A stretch of DNA of 64,000 nucleotides from Wylensekiella montiformis (GTDB lineage: Bacteria; Bacillota; Negativicutes; Selenomonadales; Selenomonadaceae). Shown here in pieces: positions 19,101-27,224 of the stretch; position 1 is the stretch's first letter; the number at the start of each line of letters is the position of its first letter. The notes below the pieces were generated by a model. That model had not been told where the DNA came from. It did no database searches and saw nothing but the letters and a program-made list of their open reading frames with translations. A program made the position numbers and the translations under genes. Location of the stretch: positions 62,001 to 126,000 of the forward strand of contig NZ_VUNL01000002.1 of NCBI RefSeq assembly GCF_009697385.1, read 5' to 3'.

Positions 19101-19931
19101 ATAGCGGCCGACCGTCGCCAGATCATAGCGTTTGGGATCAAAAAACAGCGAATTCAAAAGCTGCATGGCATTGTCTTCGTTAGCCGGCTCGCCCGGACGG
19201 AGACGCTTGTAGATCTCAATGACCGCTTTTCCCTGAGACTTGACCTCTTCGCCGTCGCGCTCCAGCGTATTCATGATACGGGGATCTTCGCCAAAGAGAT
19301 CGATAATCTCTTCGTCGCTCGCAAAGCCAAGTGCACGAATAAAATAGGTGACCGGCATCTTACGCGTACGGTCAATACGAACGGAAACCACATCATTCGT
19401 ATCGGTTTCCAGCTCAATCCAGGCTCCGCGGTTCGGGATGACTGTCGCATTGTACAGATGCTTGCCGGTCGGATCGATTTCCTCGCCGTAATAAGCGCCC
19501 GGTGAACGTACCAGCTGGCTGACAATAACACGTTCCGCACCATTGATGATGAACGTGCCCGTATCCGTCATGAGCGGGAAATCTCCCATGAATACTTCCT
19601 GCTCCTTGATTTCACCGGTTTCGCGATTGATAAGGCGAACATTGACGCGAATCGGTGCTGCATAGGTCACATCACGTTCTTTACACTCATCGAGCGCATA
19701 TTTCGGCTCACCGAGAGAGAAGCTTTCAAACGATAACACCAGATTCTCGGAAAAATCCTTGATCGGCGAAATGTCATTGAAGATTTCCTGCAAACCTTCA
19801 TCAAGGAACCACTTATAGCTGTTCCGCTGAATGTCCAGCAGATGCGGCATTTCCATGACTTCCTTGATCCTGGCATAGCTATACCTGGTTCTTTTGCCCA
19901 CCGGCACAGGATTAAATAACAAATCCTTCAC
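16191..19931 (-). CDS. rpoB: RNA polymerase beta subunit
   Basis: 1246 residues if started at the GTG at 19931. That GTG sits directly against AAGGG, so the TTG at 19922 (giving [15 protein letters not shown]) is a plausible true start. Motifs include the rifampicin region ([29 protein letters not shown], seen in parts: [11 protein letters not shown] and [13 protein letters not shown]), [13 protein letters not shown] and the C-terminal [21 protein letters not shown]. After the conserved end the protein continues with ~75 very acidic residues ([19 protein letters not shown]). A promoter of its own and a leader hairpin separate it from rplL. Confidence 0.97.
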   Translation of the reverse strand: MKDLLFNPVPVGKRTRYSYARIKEVMEMPHLLDIQRNSYKWFLDEGLQEIFNDISPIKDFSENLVLSFESFSLGEPKYALDECKERDVTYAAPIRVNVRLINRETGEIKEQEVFMGDFPLMTDTGTFIINGAERVIVSQLVRSPGAYYGEEIDPTGKHLYNATVIPNRGAWIELETDTNDVVSVRIDRTRKMPVTYFIRALGFASDEEIIDLFGEDPRIMNTLERDGEEVKSQGKAVIEIYKRLRPGEPANEDNAMQLLNSLFFDPKRYDLATVGRYKLTKKLGWKRRILGKVLAEPVVDKETGEIVIPDGVVVTEDMLDPIDAEREKQLFGEDNLIQLYLLQKNGSRLKLLCSPTLDIHDRTITRNDIIASINYLLNLMDGVGSTDDIDHLGNRRVRAVGELLQNQFRIGLSRMERVVRERMTIQDVDVITPQALINIRPVVAAIKEFFGSSQLSQFMDQHNPLSELTHKRRLSALGPGGLSRERAGFEVRDVHNSHYGRMCPVESPEGPNIGLIGSLATYARVNQFGFMETPYRRVDKETHKVTDEVRYLTADEEDELVIAQANEPLDENEWFINERVTARYNEETGLHNRDTVDYMDVSPRQVFSIATAMIPFLENDDANRALMGANMQRQAVPLLRTQAPLVGTGMEYKAACDSGVMILAKHAGTVEHVTADFIDVRRKDGELDHYKLQKFLRSNQGTCINQVPIVYKGDEVVENQPIADGPATDHGELALGYNIIVAYMPWEGYNYEDAVLLSENLVKRDLYTSIHIEEYECDARDTKLGPEEITRDIPNVAEDALKDLDEEGIISIGADVRPGDILVGKVTPKGETELTAEERLLRAIFGEKAREVRDTSLRVPHGEQGKIVDVKIFSRENNDELPPGVNRLVRVYIAQKRKISVGDKMAGRHGNKGVVSRIMRQEDMPFLPDGTPVDLVLNPLGVPSRMNIGQVLEVHLGMAVKVLGQQIKDGDPTVEQRLRDAGYDFDKYGMPKPDKAGIHIATPVFDGANDDDVWGTVKAAGLPSDGKTVLYDGRTGEPFENRVTVGCTYFLKLHHLVADKIHARSTGPYSLVTQQPLGGKAQFGGQRFGEMEVWALEAYGAAYTLQEILTVKSDDVVGRVKAYEAIVKGENIPEPGVPESFKVLIKELQSIGLDIKVLNEDAKEISLLDEDDEDINETARKLDLDVTGVDPNKDGAATPKSADTDHYNDGAPSDDDKPDDIIADIGSMGSMEGPDADHADDGEDEE

Positions 19932-20011
19932 CCCTTAGCCTGATTTTACTAGAATGATCTTAAAATGACGGGATTCTGACCACACAAAGAATAACGGAAT
20001 ACAGGAACAAG

Positions 20012-20046
20012 AAAAAAAACAAGGTATGCGATTCGTTTACACCTTG
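20012..20046 (-). terminator. Intrinsic terminator-like hairpin in the rpoB leader (candidate attenuator)
   Basis: On the minus strand CAAGGTGT pairs with ATACCTTG (8 bp including one G-U pair) around an 11-base loop and is followed by eight T. It lies about 55 bases downstream of the rpoB promoter -10 and ~80 bases before the start codon, inside the 5' leader of rpoBC. Confidence 0.65.
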
Positions 20047-20104
20047 CTTCCAGTTCCTTTCCGCTTGCGCATAGTTATCCCTATTCATTTTCCTGTAGTT
20101 TCTT

Positions 20105-20133
20105 AGTTTAGCACGCTTATTTCTCTATGTCAA
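20105..20133 (-). promoter_or_regulatory. Sigma-A promoter of rpoBC
   Basis: On the minus strand, TTGACA (20128-20133), 17 bases, TAAACT (20105-20110). It is placed after the rplL terminator, so rpoBC can be transcribed apart from the ribosomal protein genes. Confidence 0.85.
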
Positions 20134-20179
20134 GCATAAAGTTCGACTACGCCCTTTAGCCCGGATAAATTCTTGACAA

Positions 20180-20211
20180 AAAAAAGAATCACCCCGAAAG
20201 ATGATTCTTTT
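20180..20211 (-). terminator. Intrinsic terminator after rplL
   Basis: On the minus strand, AAGAATCATC pairs with GGTGATTCTT around a short TTTCG loop, followed by more than six T. It closes the rplJL transcript. Confidence 0.85.
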
Positions 20212-20231
20212 TCCCATATGATGAGCCGAAA

Positions 20232-20603
20232 TTACTTCAGTTCAACAGAAGCGCCAGCCTCTTCGAGCTTAGCCTTGAGTGCTTCAGCATCAGCCTTGGC
20301 AATGTTCTCTTTAACAGCAGCCGGAGCGCCATCAACGAGAGCCTTTGCCTCTTTCAGGCCCAGACCCGTAGCCTCGCGGACAGCCTTGATGACATTGATC
20401 TTCTTGTCACCGGCAGCCGTCAGCATAACCGTAAACTCAGATTTCTCCTCAGCAGCAGCGCCGCCGGCAGCACCACCAGCAGCAGCAACAGCAACCGGAG
20501 CAGCTGCGCTGACGCCGAACTTCTCTTCCATAGCTTTTACGAGCTCAGACAGCTCGAGGACAGTCATGTTTTCAATGGCTTCCATGATTTCTTCTTTAGT
20601 CAT
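20232..20603 (-). CDS. rplL: 50S ribosomal protein L7/L12
   Basis: 123 residues, the usual length. It has the N-terminal dimerisation helices ([30 protein letters not shown] seen in parts), an Ala/Gly-rich hinge ([15 protein letters not shown]) and the C-terminal factor-binding domain ([23 protein letters not shown]). It forms the flexible stalk that recruits translation GTPases, anchored by L10 encoded just upstream. AGGTATATTCAA precedes the ATG. Confidence 0.97.
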   Translation of the reverse strand: MTKEEIMEAIENMTVLELSELVKAMEEKFGVSAAAPVAVAAAGGAAGGAAAEEKSEFTVMLTAAGDKKINVIKAVREATGLGLKEAKALVDGAPAAVKENIAKADAEALKAKLEEAGASVELK

Positions 20604-20664
20604 TTGAATATACCTCCAAAATTTTGATTGAATTCATTTTCATGCAGTAGAACGGAACCGCAGA

Positions 20665-21204
20665 TCAAGCGGATTCCTTCTGTGCGCGGATAGCGTCAAG
20701 CACATAAACAGCGTTGCGGATAACTCCCTGAAGAACGTTGACCGTATTGGAAATCGGAGCGTTCATGCTGCCCAGCATCTTGGCGACCAGTTCTTCGCGG
20801 GAAGGCAGTGCAGCCAAAGCCTTGACTTCGTCAACACCAATGACCTTGCCTTCTACCGTACCGACCTTGACGGTCAGCACCTCGTTCTCATCCAGTTTAT
20901 TTTTCTTGATGAAGCCGCAGATCACCTTGGCCGGTGCCACTGCATCTTCTGTCGAGAACGCAAATGCCGTAGTTCCTTCCAAATGTTCGTCAAAGCCCTC
21001 GATGCCAGCCTCCTTAGCGGCCAGACGGAGCATCGTGTTCTTGACGACATGATACGTTACTCCCGCTTCACGCAGCTCACGGCGGAGCTCCGTGTCCTGA
21101 GCAACGGTCAGTCCTTTATACCCGGTCAGAACTACACCCTTGGCATTCGTCAGCTGATCCTTAAGCTCAGCAACGATTGCCTGTTTTTTTGTCAAATCTG
21201 CCAT
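20665..21204 (-). CDS. rplJ: 50S ribosomal protein L10
   Basis: 179 residues. The N-terminal rRNA/L11-binding domain includes LTGYKGLTVAQDTELRRELR and YHVVKNTMLRLA; the C-terminal helix binds L7/L12 dimers. A strong GGAGGTG site lies upstream. The L10-L12 complex usually represses its own mRNA by binding the leader upstream of this gene, and such a leader is visible at ~21317-21478. Confidence 0.97.
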   Translation of the reverse strand: MADLTKKQAIVAELKDQLTNAKGVVLTGYKGLTVAQDTELRRELREAGVTYHVVKNTMLRLAAKEAGIEGFDEHLEGTTAFAFSTEDAVAPAKVICGFIKKNKLDENEVLTVKVGTVEGKVIGVDEVKALAALPSREELVAKMLGSMNAPISNTVNVLQGVIRNAVYVLDAIRAQKESA

Positions 21205-21316
21205 TGTTGAAATACACCTCCTGTCTTTTATGATTTTAAAGCCTGTAAATTTGCTTCTCCTGCGAGATCCCTGAAACGCCTCATCCTCAAGCGAGGACGA
21301 TTTACTCAGGCAGTCA

Positions 21317-21478
21317 GCAAAAAACCTCCGGCTGCATCCGCCGGAGGTTGAATATTCGAATTCAGTGTGCTCCGGCCTCGGCAGGCGGCAAATATGCCGT
21401 TAGATGATAAATCAAGCCTGCTGTCTACAGCCATCGTTATACAGTTGTTGAGACCGGAGCCTCGTGGAACCTGTCAGG
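21317..21478 (-). ncRNA. Ribosomal L10 leader with intrinsic terminator
   Basis: The 280-base gap between rplA and rplJ contains an L10-type autoregulatory leader on the minus strand. GGCTCCGG pairs with CCGGAGC at the base, AGCAGGC pairs with GCCTGC inside, and there is an ACAACTGTATAACGATG bulge region like that bound by L10(L12)4. It is followed by a 10-bp terminator AACCTCCGGC/GCCGGAGGTT at 21323-21349 with a T6 run. Free L10-L12 should favour termination, lowering rplJL. Confidence 0.8.
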
Positions 21479-21483
21479 GCAGC

Positions 21484-22167
21484 TCAGCCGACCTGAACCG
21501 GAATGCCAGGGCCCATCGTAGCGCTTACCGTAACAGAGCGCATATACTGGCCTTTGGCAGCAGCCGGTTTTACACGGTTCAGTGTATCAATCAGGGCCTG
21601 GAAGTTCTGCTGAAGCTTCTCAGCGTCGAAAGATGCCTTGCCGATCGGGCAGTGTATATTACCAGCCTTATCGGTACGGTACTCGACTTTACCTGCTTTA
21701 ATCTCGGAAATTGCCTTCGTGAGATCCATCGTAACCGTGCCCAGCTTCGGGTTCGGCATGAGGCCGCGGGGGCCGAGGACCTTACCAAGACGACCGACTG
21801 TGCCCATCATATCCGGAGTAGCGACAGCGACATCAAAATCAAGCCAGCCACCCTGAATCTTTTGGACGATTTCATCGGAGCCGACGAAGTCTGCACCAGC
21901 AGCTTCTGCCTCCTTGACTTTCTCGCCTTTTGCAAAGACGAGGACACGCTTGGATTTGCCCGTGCCATGCGGCAGGACAATAGCGCCGCGAACCTGCTGA
22001 TCAGCATATTTCGGATCTACGCCGAGACGGACATGCAGCTCGATCGTTTCATCAAACTTTTTCGTCGCCGTCTTCTTGACGAGTTCCATAGCCTCAGCAG
22101 CCGTATAGACCTTGCCAGCTTCAACCAGCTTGCAAGCGTCCTGATATTTCTTACCAGCTTTAGCCAT
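21484..22167 (-). CDS. rplA: 50S ribosomal protein L1
   Basis: 227 residues from [11 protein letters not shown] with AGAGGAGAAAC upstream; the longer frame is rejected. It shows the L1 core: [27 protein letters not shown], a [17 protein letters not shown] segment and [12 protein letters not shown] at the end. It builds the mobile L1 stalk at the ribosomal E site and usually represses its own operon. It is directly downstream of rplK. Confidence 0.97.
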   Translation of the reverse strand: MAKAGKKYQDACKLVEAGKVYTAAEAMELVKKTATKKFDETIELHVRLGVDPKYADQQVRGAIVLPHGTGKSKRVLVFAKGEKVKEAEAAGADFVGSDEIVQKIQGGWLDFDVAVATPDMMGTVGRLGKVLGPRGLMPNPKLGTVTMDLTKAISEIKAGKVEYRTDKAGNIHCPIGKASFDAEKLQQNFQALIDTLNRVKPAAAKGQYMRSVTVSATMGPGIPVQVG

Positions 22168-22238
22168 TGTAAGTTTCTCCTCTCGTGGTAATAACGGTAA
22201 AAATCCTCCCACGGGATGAAACCGCGCCGACCTTTCGG

Positions 22239-22664
22239 TCAGTCAACGATTTCGATCCCCATGCTGCGAGCCGTACCCTCAATCATGCGGGTAGCCGCCT
22301 CGATGTCAGCAGCGTTGAGGTCCTTCATCTTGCTCTCTGCAATTTTCATTGCTTCAGCCCGCGGCAGTTTTGCTACCTTGTTCTTGTTCGGCTCACCAGA
22401 AGCCTTCTCAATCTTCGCTGCTTTCTTAAGCAGAACAGCAGCCGGCGGAGTCTTCGTGATGAACGTAAAGGATCTATCCTCAAAAACCGTAATCTCAACC
22501 GGGATAATCAGACCTGCCTGAGATTTGGTTCTCTCATTGAACTCCTTGCAGAAGCCCATGATGTTGACACCTGCCTGGCCCAGTGCAGGACCTACCGGAG
22601 GAGCCGGATTCGCCTTGCCAGCAACAACCTGGAGCTTGACAATCTTGGAAACTTTCTTTGCCAT
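22239..22664 (-). CDS. rplK: 50S ribosomal protein L11
   Basis: 141 residues, standard length. [22 protein letters not shown] near the N-terminus is the thiostrepton/rRNA region; the C-terminal RNA-binding domain includes [19 protein letters not shown] and [13 protein letters not shown]. It is part of the GTPase-associated centre. GGGAGGTGTAAATATC precedes the ATG. Confidence 0.97.
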   Translation of the reverse strand: MAKKVSKIVKLQVVAGKANPAPPVGPALGQAGVNIMGFCKEFNERTKSQAGLIIPVEITVFEDRSFTFITKTPPAAVLLKKAAKIEKASGEPNKNKVAKLPRAEAMKIAESKMKDLNAADIEAATRMIEGTARSMGIEIVD

Positions 22665-22706
22665 GATATTTACACCTCCCTAAAATGGATTCTCTATGGC
22701 CTTGTC

Positions 22707-23258
22707 TCAGACTTTATCCACCTGATCAAAGCCAAGGTCAATCGGGGTTTCCTCAACCAGAACCTTGAGCCGCGCTTTTTCCTGATCGATCTCAGAAACA
22801 GCACCCGTATAGTTCTCGAAAACGCCCGAGTTGATGCGAACTACATCCCCGATGGAAACATCCAGCGCGGGTTTCAGCTCTTCTTCGCCCATGGACTTCA
22901 AGATACGTTTTGCTTCAGCATCAGTAAGCGGTATCGGATGCTTTTCGGAACCGACAAACCCCGTGACGCCAGTGGTATTCCGCACCACATACCAGGAATG
23001 TTCATCGACGATCATATCGACCAGCACATAGCCCGGAAAAACCTTCCGCGGAACGACTTTTTTCTTGCCGTCCTTGATCTCAACCTCATCTTCCACAGGG
23101 ACGACGACATTGAAAATCATGTTTTCCATGTTGGCCGTATGAATCAGACGTTCTAGATTAGCCTTGACCTTATTTTCATAACCTGAATAGGTATGAATCA
23201 CATACCAGGCTCTGCCAGGATTGTCCTGACGCAGATCCATCTCGTCTTTTTCTGCCAT
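22707..23258 (-). CDS. nusG: Transcription termination/antitermination protein NusG
   Basis: 183 residues. The NGN domain starts at WYVIHTYSGYENKVKANLERL and includes FPGYVLVDMIVDEHSWYVVRNTTGVTGFVG; the KOW domain is GDVVRINSGVFENYTGAVSEID. It binds RNA polymerase and links it to ribosomes or Rho. It lies between secE and rplK in the conserved order. Confidence 0.97.
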   Translation of the reverse strand: MAEKDEMDLRQDNPGRAWYVIHTYSGYENKVKANLERLIHTANMENMIFNVVVPVEDEVEIKDGKKKVVPRKVFPGYVLVDMIVDEHSWYVVRNTTGVTGFVGSEKHPIPLTDAEAKRILKSMGEEELKPALDVSIGDVVRINSGVFENYTGAVSEIDQEKARLKVLVEETPIDLGFDQVDKV

Positions 23259-23273
23259 GCTTATCCCACCTGC

Positions 23274-23447
23274 TTACCTTAAAATGATGTGGAACAATCT
23301 TGCAAAGATCGTATCACAGACCCAGATCAGAGCACAGACAATCGCAACGGCAATGCCGACAACGATGGTATAATTAACCAGCTCTTTCCTGGTCGCCCAG
23401 GATACTTTTTTCATTTCGGCGATTACTTCGTCTATGAATTTCTTCAC
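23274..23447 (-). CDS. secE: Preprotein translocase subunit SecE
   Basis: 57 residues from the GTG at 23447 (VKKFIDEVIAEMKKVSWATRKELV), a typical length for the single-helix SecE of Firmicutes. A TTG at 23477 in the same frame would add ten residues but lacks a ribosome site. The amphipathic KKVSWATRKEL motif and one membrane helix (YTIVVGIAVAIVCALIWV) clamp SecY in the inner membrane. Confidence 0.92.
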   Translation of the reverse strand: MKKFIDEVIAEMKKVSWATRKELVNYTIVVGIAVAIVCALIWVCDTIFARLFHIILR

Positions 23448-23483
23448 AGTTACTTCACATCTCCGTTCAAACCGCAAAAGCGA

Positions 23484-23633
23484 TCATTTCGTCTCTTTGT
23501 GCAGCGTGTGTTTCTTGCAGAACTTGCAGTACTTATTGAACTCCAGACGATCCGGGTTGTTCTTTTTGTTCTTGTTGGTGCGGTAGTTGCGGCTATGGCA
23601 CTCCGTGCACTCCAACGTGATATTGTTGCGCAT
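23484..23633 (-). CDS. rpmG: 50S ribosomal protein L33
   Basis: 49 residues starting [17 protein letters not shown] and ending [10 protein letters not shown]. It carries the zinc-ribbon form with two Cys pairs (CTEC and CKFC), the C+ type. It heads the secE-nusG-rplKA cluster, with its own promoter ~60 bases upstream. Confidence 0.95.
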   Translation of the reverse strand: MRNNITLECTECHSRNYRTNKNKKNNPDRLEFNKYCKFCKKHTLHKETK

Positions 23634-23691
23634 CTCTTGTTTACACCCCTTACGCTCAGAAACTATGACTTTTTCACAATGTCACTAATAC

Positions 23692-23720
23692 AATTTAGCA
23701 CACTTGCCGTTGCCTGTCAA
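23692..23720 (-). promoter_or_regulatory. Sigma-A promoter of rpmG-secE-nusG-rplKA
   Basis: On the minus strand, TTGACA (23715-23720), 17 bases, TAAATT (23692-23697), about 60 bases before the rpmG start. Confidence 0.85.
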
Positions 23721-23764
23721 CAAGGAAACCTTGACAAGAAGAAATTTATTCGGACATTGTACAT

Positions 23765-23787
23765 AAAGAAAACCCCTTTTCAGGGGT
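23765..23787 (-). terminator. Intrinsic terminator of the tRNA cluster
   Basis: ACCCC/GGGGT stem with a TGAAAA loop, followed on the minus strand by TTTTCTTT, directly after the last tRNA. Confidence 0.7.
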
Positions 23788-23801
23788 CCATCGGACAAAA
23801 T

Positions 23802-23878
23802 TGGTGGCGGCACAGAGATTTGAACTCCGGACACTGCGGGTATGAACCGCATGCTCTAGCCAACTGAGCTATGCCGCC
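23802..23878 (-). tRNA. tRNA-Met(CAU), elongator type
   Basis: 77 bases including an encoded CCA. The acceptor stem GGCGGCA pairs with TGCCGCC, the anticodon stem is TGCGG/CCGCA, and the loop TTCATAC gives anticodon CAT. The G1-C72 pair separates it from the initiators. A tRNA-Ile(CAU) that needs lysidine is not fully excluded, though the body looks like elongator Met. Confidence 0.88.
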
Positions 23879-23885
23879 GTATATA

Positions 23886-23961
23886 TGGAGCTGATAACCA
23901 GGATTGAACTGGTGACCTTATCCTTACCAAGGATACGCTCTACCGACTGAGCTATATCAGC
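23886..23961 (-). tRNA. tRNA-Thr(GGU)
   Basis: 76 bases with CCA. The acceptor stem begins GCTGATA and closes TATCAGC; the anticodon stem is TATCC/GGATA with loop TTGGTAA, giving GGT. Confidence 0.93.
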
Positions 23962-23972
23962 GTTCCGACATT

Positions 23973-24048
<76 letters not shown>

Positions 24049-24060
24049 ATATTCATTAAG

Positions 24061-24146
24061 TGGTGGGCAGGGATGGATTCGAACCATCGTAATCCGAAGA
24101 TGACAGATTTACAGTCTGTTCCCTTTAACCACTCGGGCACCTGCCC
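24061..24146 (-). tRNA. tRNA-Tyr(GUA)
   Basis: 86 bases with CCA and a long class II variable arm (CATCTTCGGATTACGATG region). The anticodon stem CAGAC/GTCTG-like closes the loop TGTAAAT, giving GTA; the acceptor stem is GGGCAGG/CCTGCCC. Confidence 0.93.
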
Positions 24147-24173
24147 ATATATCAGAAAAAAGTAACATTCATT

Positions 24174-24249
<76 letters not shown>

Positions 24250-24312
24250 ATGTAAGCATCAGCCTCGGCAGATGAATTGCGGTATCATCACATCACTGGC
24301 TGACAAGAAATT

Positions 24313-24341
24313 ATTATAAAGCATCTCCAGACATACGTCAA
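24313..24341 (-). promoter_or_regulatory. Sigma-A promoter of the tRNA cluster
   Basis: On the minus strand, TTGACG (24336-24341), 17 bases, TATAAT (24313-24318), about 65 bases before the first tRNA. Confidence 0.85.
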
Positions 24342-24378
24342 CCCCTTTTTCTATAAAATATTCCCCGCAAACACAAAT

Positions 24379-24460
24379 AAATGCCTTCCGCTGAACCATC
24401 CCCTGCATCAGGCCGAAACCTCCCGGCTCCATAGAGGGATCTGTTCAAAAGAAGGCATTG
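24379..24460 (-). terminator. Long branched hairpin after the phosphofructokinase gene
   Basis: On the minus strand, AATGCCTTC pairs with GAAGGCATT. Inside these arms GAAC/GTTC, ATCCC/GGGAT and a GCCG/CGGC stem can also pair, giving an ~80-base structure just after the stop codon and followed by TATTTG. It probably ends the pfp transcript but is more elaborate than a simple terminator. Confidence 0.45.
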
Positions 24461-24471
24461 TGAAATTCGAT

Positions 24472-25761
24472 TTATTTTTTTTCGGTATTCGCCGATGCAG
24501 CCAGTTCTTCCGGATCATCGAAAAGATACTGATACCGTTCCTTGAACGCCTGCGGTTCCATGCGGTACGCATTGGCCAGTCCCGGATCTTCCAAATCCTC
24601 CCGTTCCAGACGCATCATCAGGCCTCGGGCGATCTTATAATGAATGGAATGGGTATTGACCTTGCGAACCATGGTCTTGCCGGTTGCGGGATCTTTGATG
24701 TCCTCGAAACGCATGGGTACAGCCTTGTTATCCTGAATCGTAATCAGCGCTCCGCTGTCCCCGCTCATAAGGAACTTGACGGCAGAATAACCAAGCGAAC
24801 GCGCATAATCAATGTCATAGGCAATTGGTGCCGTGCAGCGAAGCTCATAACCGATCTCCTTATCGATTACGGACAGCTTAATGCCGAGTTTTTTGACTTC
24901 AGCCAGTACAGCCTGCTTGAGAATCTCACCAAAATCCAGTTCACTGTAACGGATATGACCGTGTTCATCCGTTACAACCGTACCGAGCTTTTTGAAATCC
25001 TCCGGTGCAATTTTTTCGATAACGCCCTCGGCAATAACCGCCACGCCGTAATTTTTCCCGGTCAGATACCGCTTGACGATCGAGCCGGTGATAATATCCA
25101 CGACCTGCTGCAGCGGAATTTTATCCTCCGGAAATTCTTCCGGAATCACAGTAAGTGCCGCTCCCGCGCTGCGCCCCATGCCCAGCGCCAAATGCCCGGC
25201 GGTCCGTCCCATGGCAATGGTAAAGTACCACCGGTTGTTTGTTGTGCGGGCATCTTCCATAAGATTCTCAATCTCTGTCGTGGCAAAGGCCCGGGCCGTC
25301 TCAAAGCCGAATGTCGGTACCCCCTCCGGCAGCGGAAGATCGTTGTCGATCGTCTTAGGCACATGCACGACATTAATCGTGCGGCCCATCCTGCGGGCAT
25401 AATCCGAAACCGCCGCCGAGCTGTACGCCGTATCGTCCCCGCCAATCGTAACGAGATGCGTAACCCCCAATTCCGTCAGTGTTTCCACAACCGTACGCAA
25501 ATCGGATTCCTTTTTTGTCGGATTAAAGCGCGACATCTTCAGAATACATCCTCCGGTCAGATGAATCCGGCTGATGTTTTTCGGCTCAAGACGGATATAG
25601 TTTTTCTCGCCGCGTGCTATGCGGGAAAAACCATCATAGATGCCAAGCACATCCCATCCATGACGTGTCGCCTCGTTGACAATGCCGGAAATCACACTGT
25701 TGATGCCTGGCGCCGGACCACCGCCGCAGACGATGGCAATGACATTTTTGATACCGATCAT
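24472..25761 (-). CDS. Pyrophosphate-type 6-phosphofructokinase
   Basis: 429 residues from an ATG with GGGGGAG upstream. It has the PFK fold (GGGPAPGINSVISG start, GGCILKMSR, IAMGRTAGHLALGMG). Two residues that decide the phosphate donor are diagnostic: GGDDT in place of the ATP-type GGDGS, and PKTIDND in place of PGTIDND. Both are known marks of PPi-dependent enzymes. It should phosphorylate fructose-6-phosphate reversibly with PPi in glycolysis/gluconeogenesis. The gene stands alone with its own strong ribosome site. Confidence 0.88.
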   Translation of the reverse strand: MIGIKNVIAIVCGGGPAPGINSVISGIVNEATRHGWDVLGIYDGFSRIARGEKNYIRLEPKNISRIHLTGGCILKMSRFNPTKKESDLRTVVETLTELGVTHLVTIGGDDTAYSSAAVSDYARRMGRTINVVHVPKTIDNDLPLPEGVPTFGFETARAFATTEIENLMEDARTTNNRWYFTIAMGRTAGHLALGMGRSAGAALTVIPEEFPEDKIPLQQVVDIITGSIVKRYLTGKNYGVAVIAEGVIEKIAPEDFKKLGTVVTDEHGHIRYSELDFGEILKQAVLAEVKKLGIKLSVIDKEIGYELRCTAPIAYDIDYARSLGYSAVKFLMSGDSGALITIQDNKAVPMRFEDIKDPATGKTMVRKVNTHSIHYKIARGLMMRLEREDLEDPGLANAYRMEPQAFKERYQYLFDDPEELAASANTEKK

Positions 25762-25872
25762 GGAATCTCCCCCTTTGTGTTTGTTACATTGCTTAGTTTC
25801 GCTCTTTTTCCTAAAAATCCTGCTTTCGTTGATGAACTTTTATAAAATTTTCGACAAATTATAAACGTAAAA

Positions 25873-25903
25873 AAGATAGGCGCTGCTGTCCAGCGCCCTT
25901 CAA
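25873..25903 (-). terminator. Intrinsic terminator after the DEAD-box helicase gene
   Basis: GGCGCTG/CAGCGCC stem with a GACAG loop, followed on the minus strand by TATCTTTTTTA. Confidence 0.75.
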
Positions 25904-25922
25904 TGACCTTATTCCTTTTTCC

Positions 25923-27224
25923 TCAGCGTCTTCCGCCGCGATTTCCGGGCCGCTTTCCACTGCGAACCCGCCGGCTTCTGTCATTGCGGCCGCGATGGGA
26001 AGAACCCTTCCGATTCGCATATTTAGACAACGGCTTGTTCTTCTTTTTTTTCGCCTGACGCTTCTCGCGAATCTCCTGCAGAATTTTTTCCTGCTTTTCT
26101 TTGTGGCGGCGATGCCGTTCAGAATGCTCTTTGCGAATACGGCTCCGGATGCCGGACTCAATCCGGCGAAGAAAATCGTATTGTCTGGCATTGACAAAGG
26201 TTATCGCTTTACCATGTTGTCCAGCCCGGCCCGTGCGCCCGATTCGGTGAATATAGCTCTCCGCGTCGTGCGGAATATCGTAATTAAAAACATGCGTTAC
26301 GCCTTCAATGTCCAGTCCGCGGGCCGCAATATCCGTCGCGCAGAGGATCTGCAGCTCCGCTTTGCGGAAACGCCTCAACACCAGCGCGCGCTGGACCTGC
26401 GACAGATCGCCGTGAAGCTCATCCACCAGATAGCCGCGTGCTGCCAGTGCCATCGTCACCATGTGCACACGCTGTTTGGTATGGCAGAATACCATGGCCA
26501 AATACGGGTTATCCTGATTGATACACGCACAAAGCTGATCGATTTTCTGCTCTTCCGTCGTATCCAGAATAACCTGTTCAATCGCATCCAGCGTTACATG
26601 CTCACTTCGGACTTCAACCTGCACGGGATCCGTCATATACCTGACGGACAAAGCCCGAATGCGATCTGGCATCGTCGCCGAAAACAGCATGAGCTGCCGG
26701 TCTGCAGCCGCTGTCCGCAGCAGTGCTTCAACATCCTCAATAAAGCCGAGACGCATCATTTCATCTGCTTCATCCAGGACAATTTTGTTTACTTGAGACA
26801 AATCCAGCGTATGCCGGCGAAGATGATCCAGCAGACGCCCCGGCGTTCCGATAATCAACTGCGGATGACGATGCAGCTTTTGTTTTTGCCGTTCGATATC
26901 CTGCCCGCCGAAAAGAACCAGCGAACGGATTCCCACGGCATCGCCGATCACTGCCGCTACCTTTGCAATCTGAACAGCCAGCTCGCGGGTCGGCGTCACA
27001 ATCAGTGCCTGAGCGACTTCCGCCTGAGGCTTGATCTTCTCAAGGATCGGCAGCAAAAACGCCAGTGTTTTTCCCGTACCAGTCTGCGCCTGCACGACGG
27101 CGTCCCTTCCCGACCGCACCACCGGTATAGCCTGCTCCTGTACAGGGGTCGCTTCCGAAATCCCCCTGCCGCGCAGCACACGGCAGATCGGTTCCGAACT
27201 GCCCAGTTCTTTAAATGTAGTCAT
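25923..27224 (-). CDS. DEAD-box ATP-dependent RNA helicase
   Basis: 433 residues from MTTFKELGSS, whose ATG overlaps the stop of the map gene (TAATG) and has GGAGG upstream. Motifs in order: the Q motif (TPVQEQAIP), AQTGTGKT, PTRELA, VLDEADEM, SAT, and in the second lobe ARGLDIEG and HRIGRTGR. The last ~70 residues are very basic (KKKNKPLSK, RGRNDRSRRVRSGKRPGNRGGRR in parts), an RNA-binding tail like those of CshA/RhlE-type enzymes. It likely acts in ribosome assembly or RNA decay, possibly at low temperature. Confidence 0.92.
   Translation of the reverse strand: MTTFKELGSSEPICRVLRGRGISEATPVQEQAIPVVRSGRDAVVQAQTGTGKTLAFLLPILEKIKPQAEVAQALIVTPTRELAVQIAKVAAVIGDAVGIRSLVLFGGQDIERQKQKLHRHPQLIIGTPGRLLDHLRRHTLDLSQVNKIVLDEADEMMRLGFIEDVEALLRTAAADRQLMLFSATMPDRIRALSVRYMTDPVQVEVRSEHVTLDAIEQVILDTTEEQKIDQLCACINQDNPYLAMVFCHTKQRVHMVTMALAARGYLVDELHGDLSQVQRALVLRRFRKAELQILCATDIAARGLDIEGVTHVFNYDIPHDAESYIHRIGRTGRAGQHGKAITFVNARQYDFLRRIESGIRSRIRKEHSERHRRHKEKQEKILQEIREKRQAKKKKNKPLSKYANRKGSSHRGRNDRSRRVRSGKRPGNRGGRR

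Noticed and set aside
12072-19505. Two open frames of over 1200 codons on the plus strand opposite rpoC and rpoB
   Set aside because: They are antisense shadows of two highly conserved genes whose codon choice avoids stops on the other strand; they have no family-like motifs and no ribosome sites.
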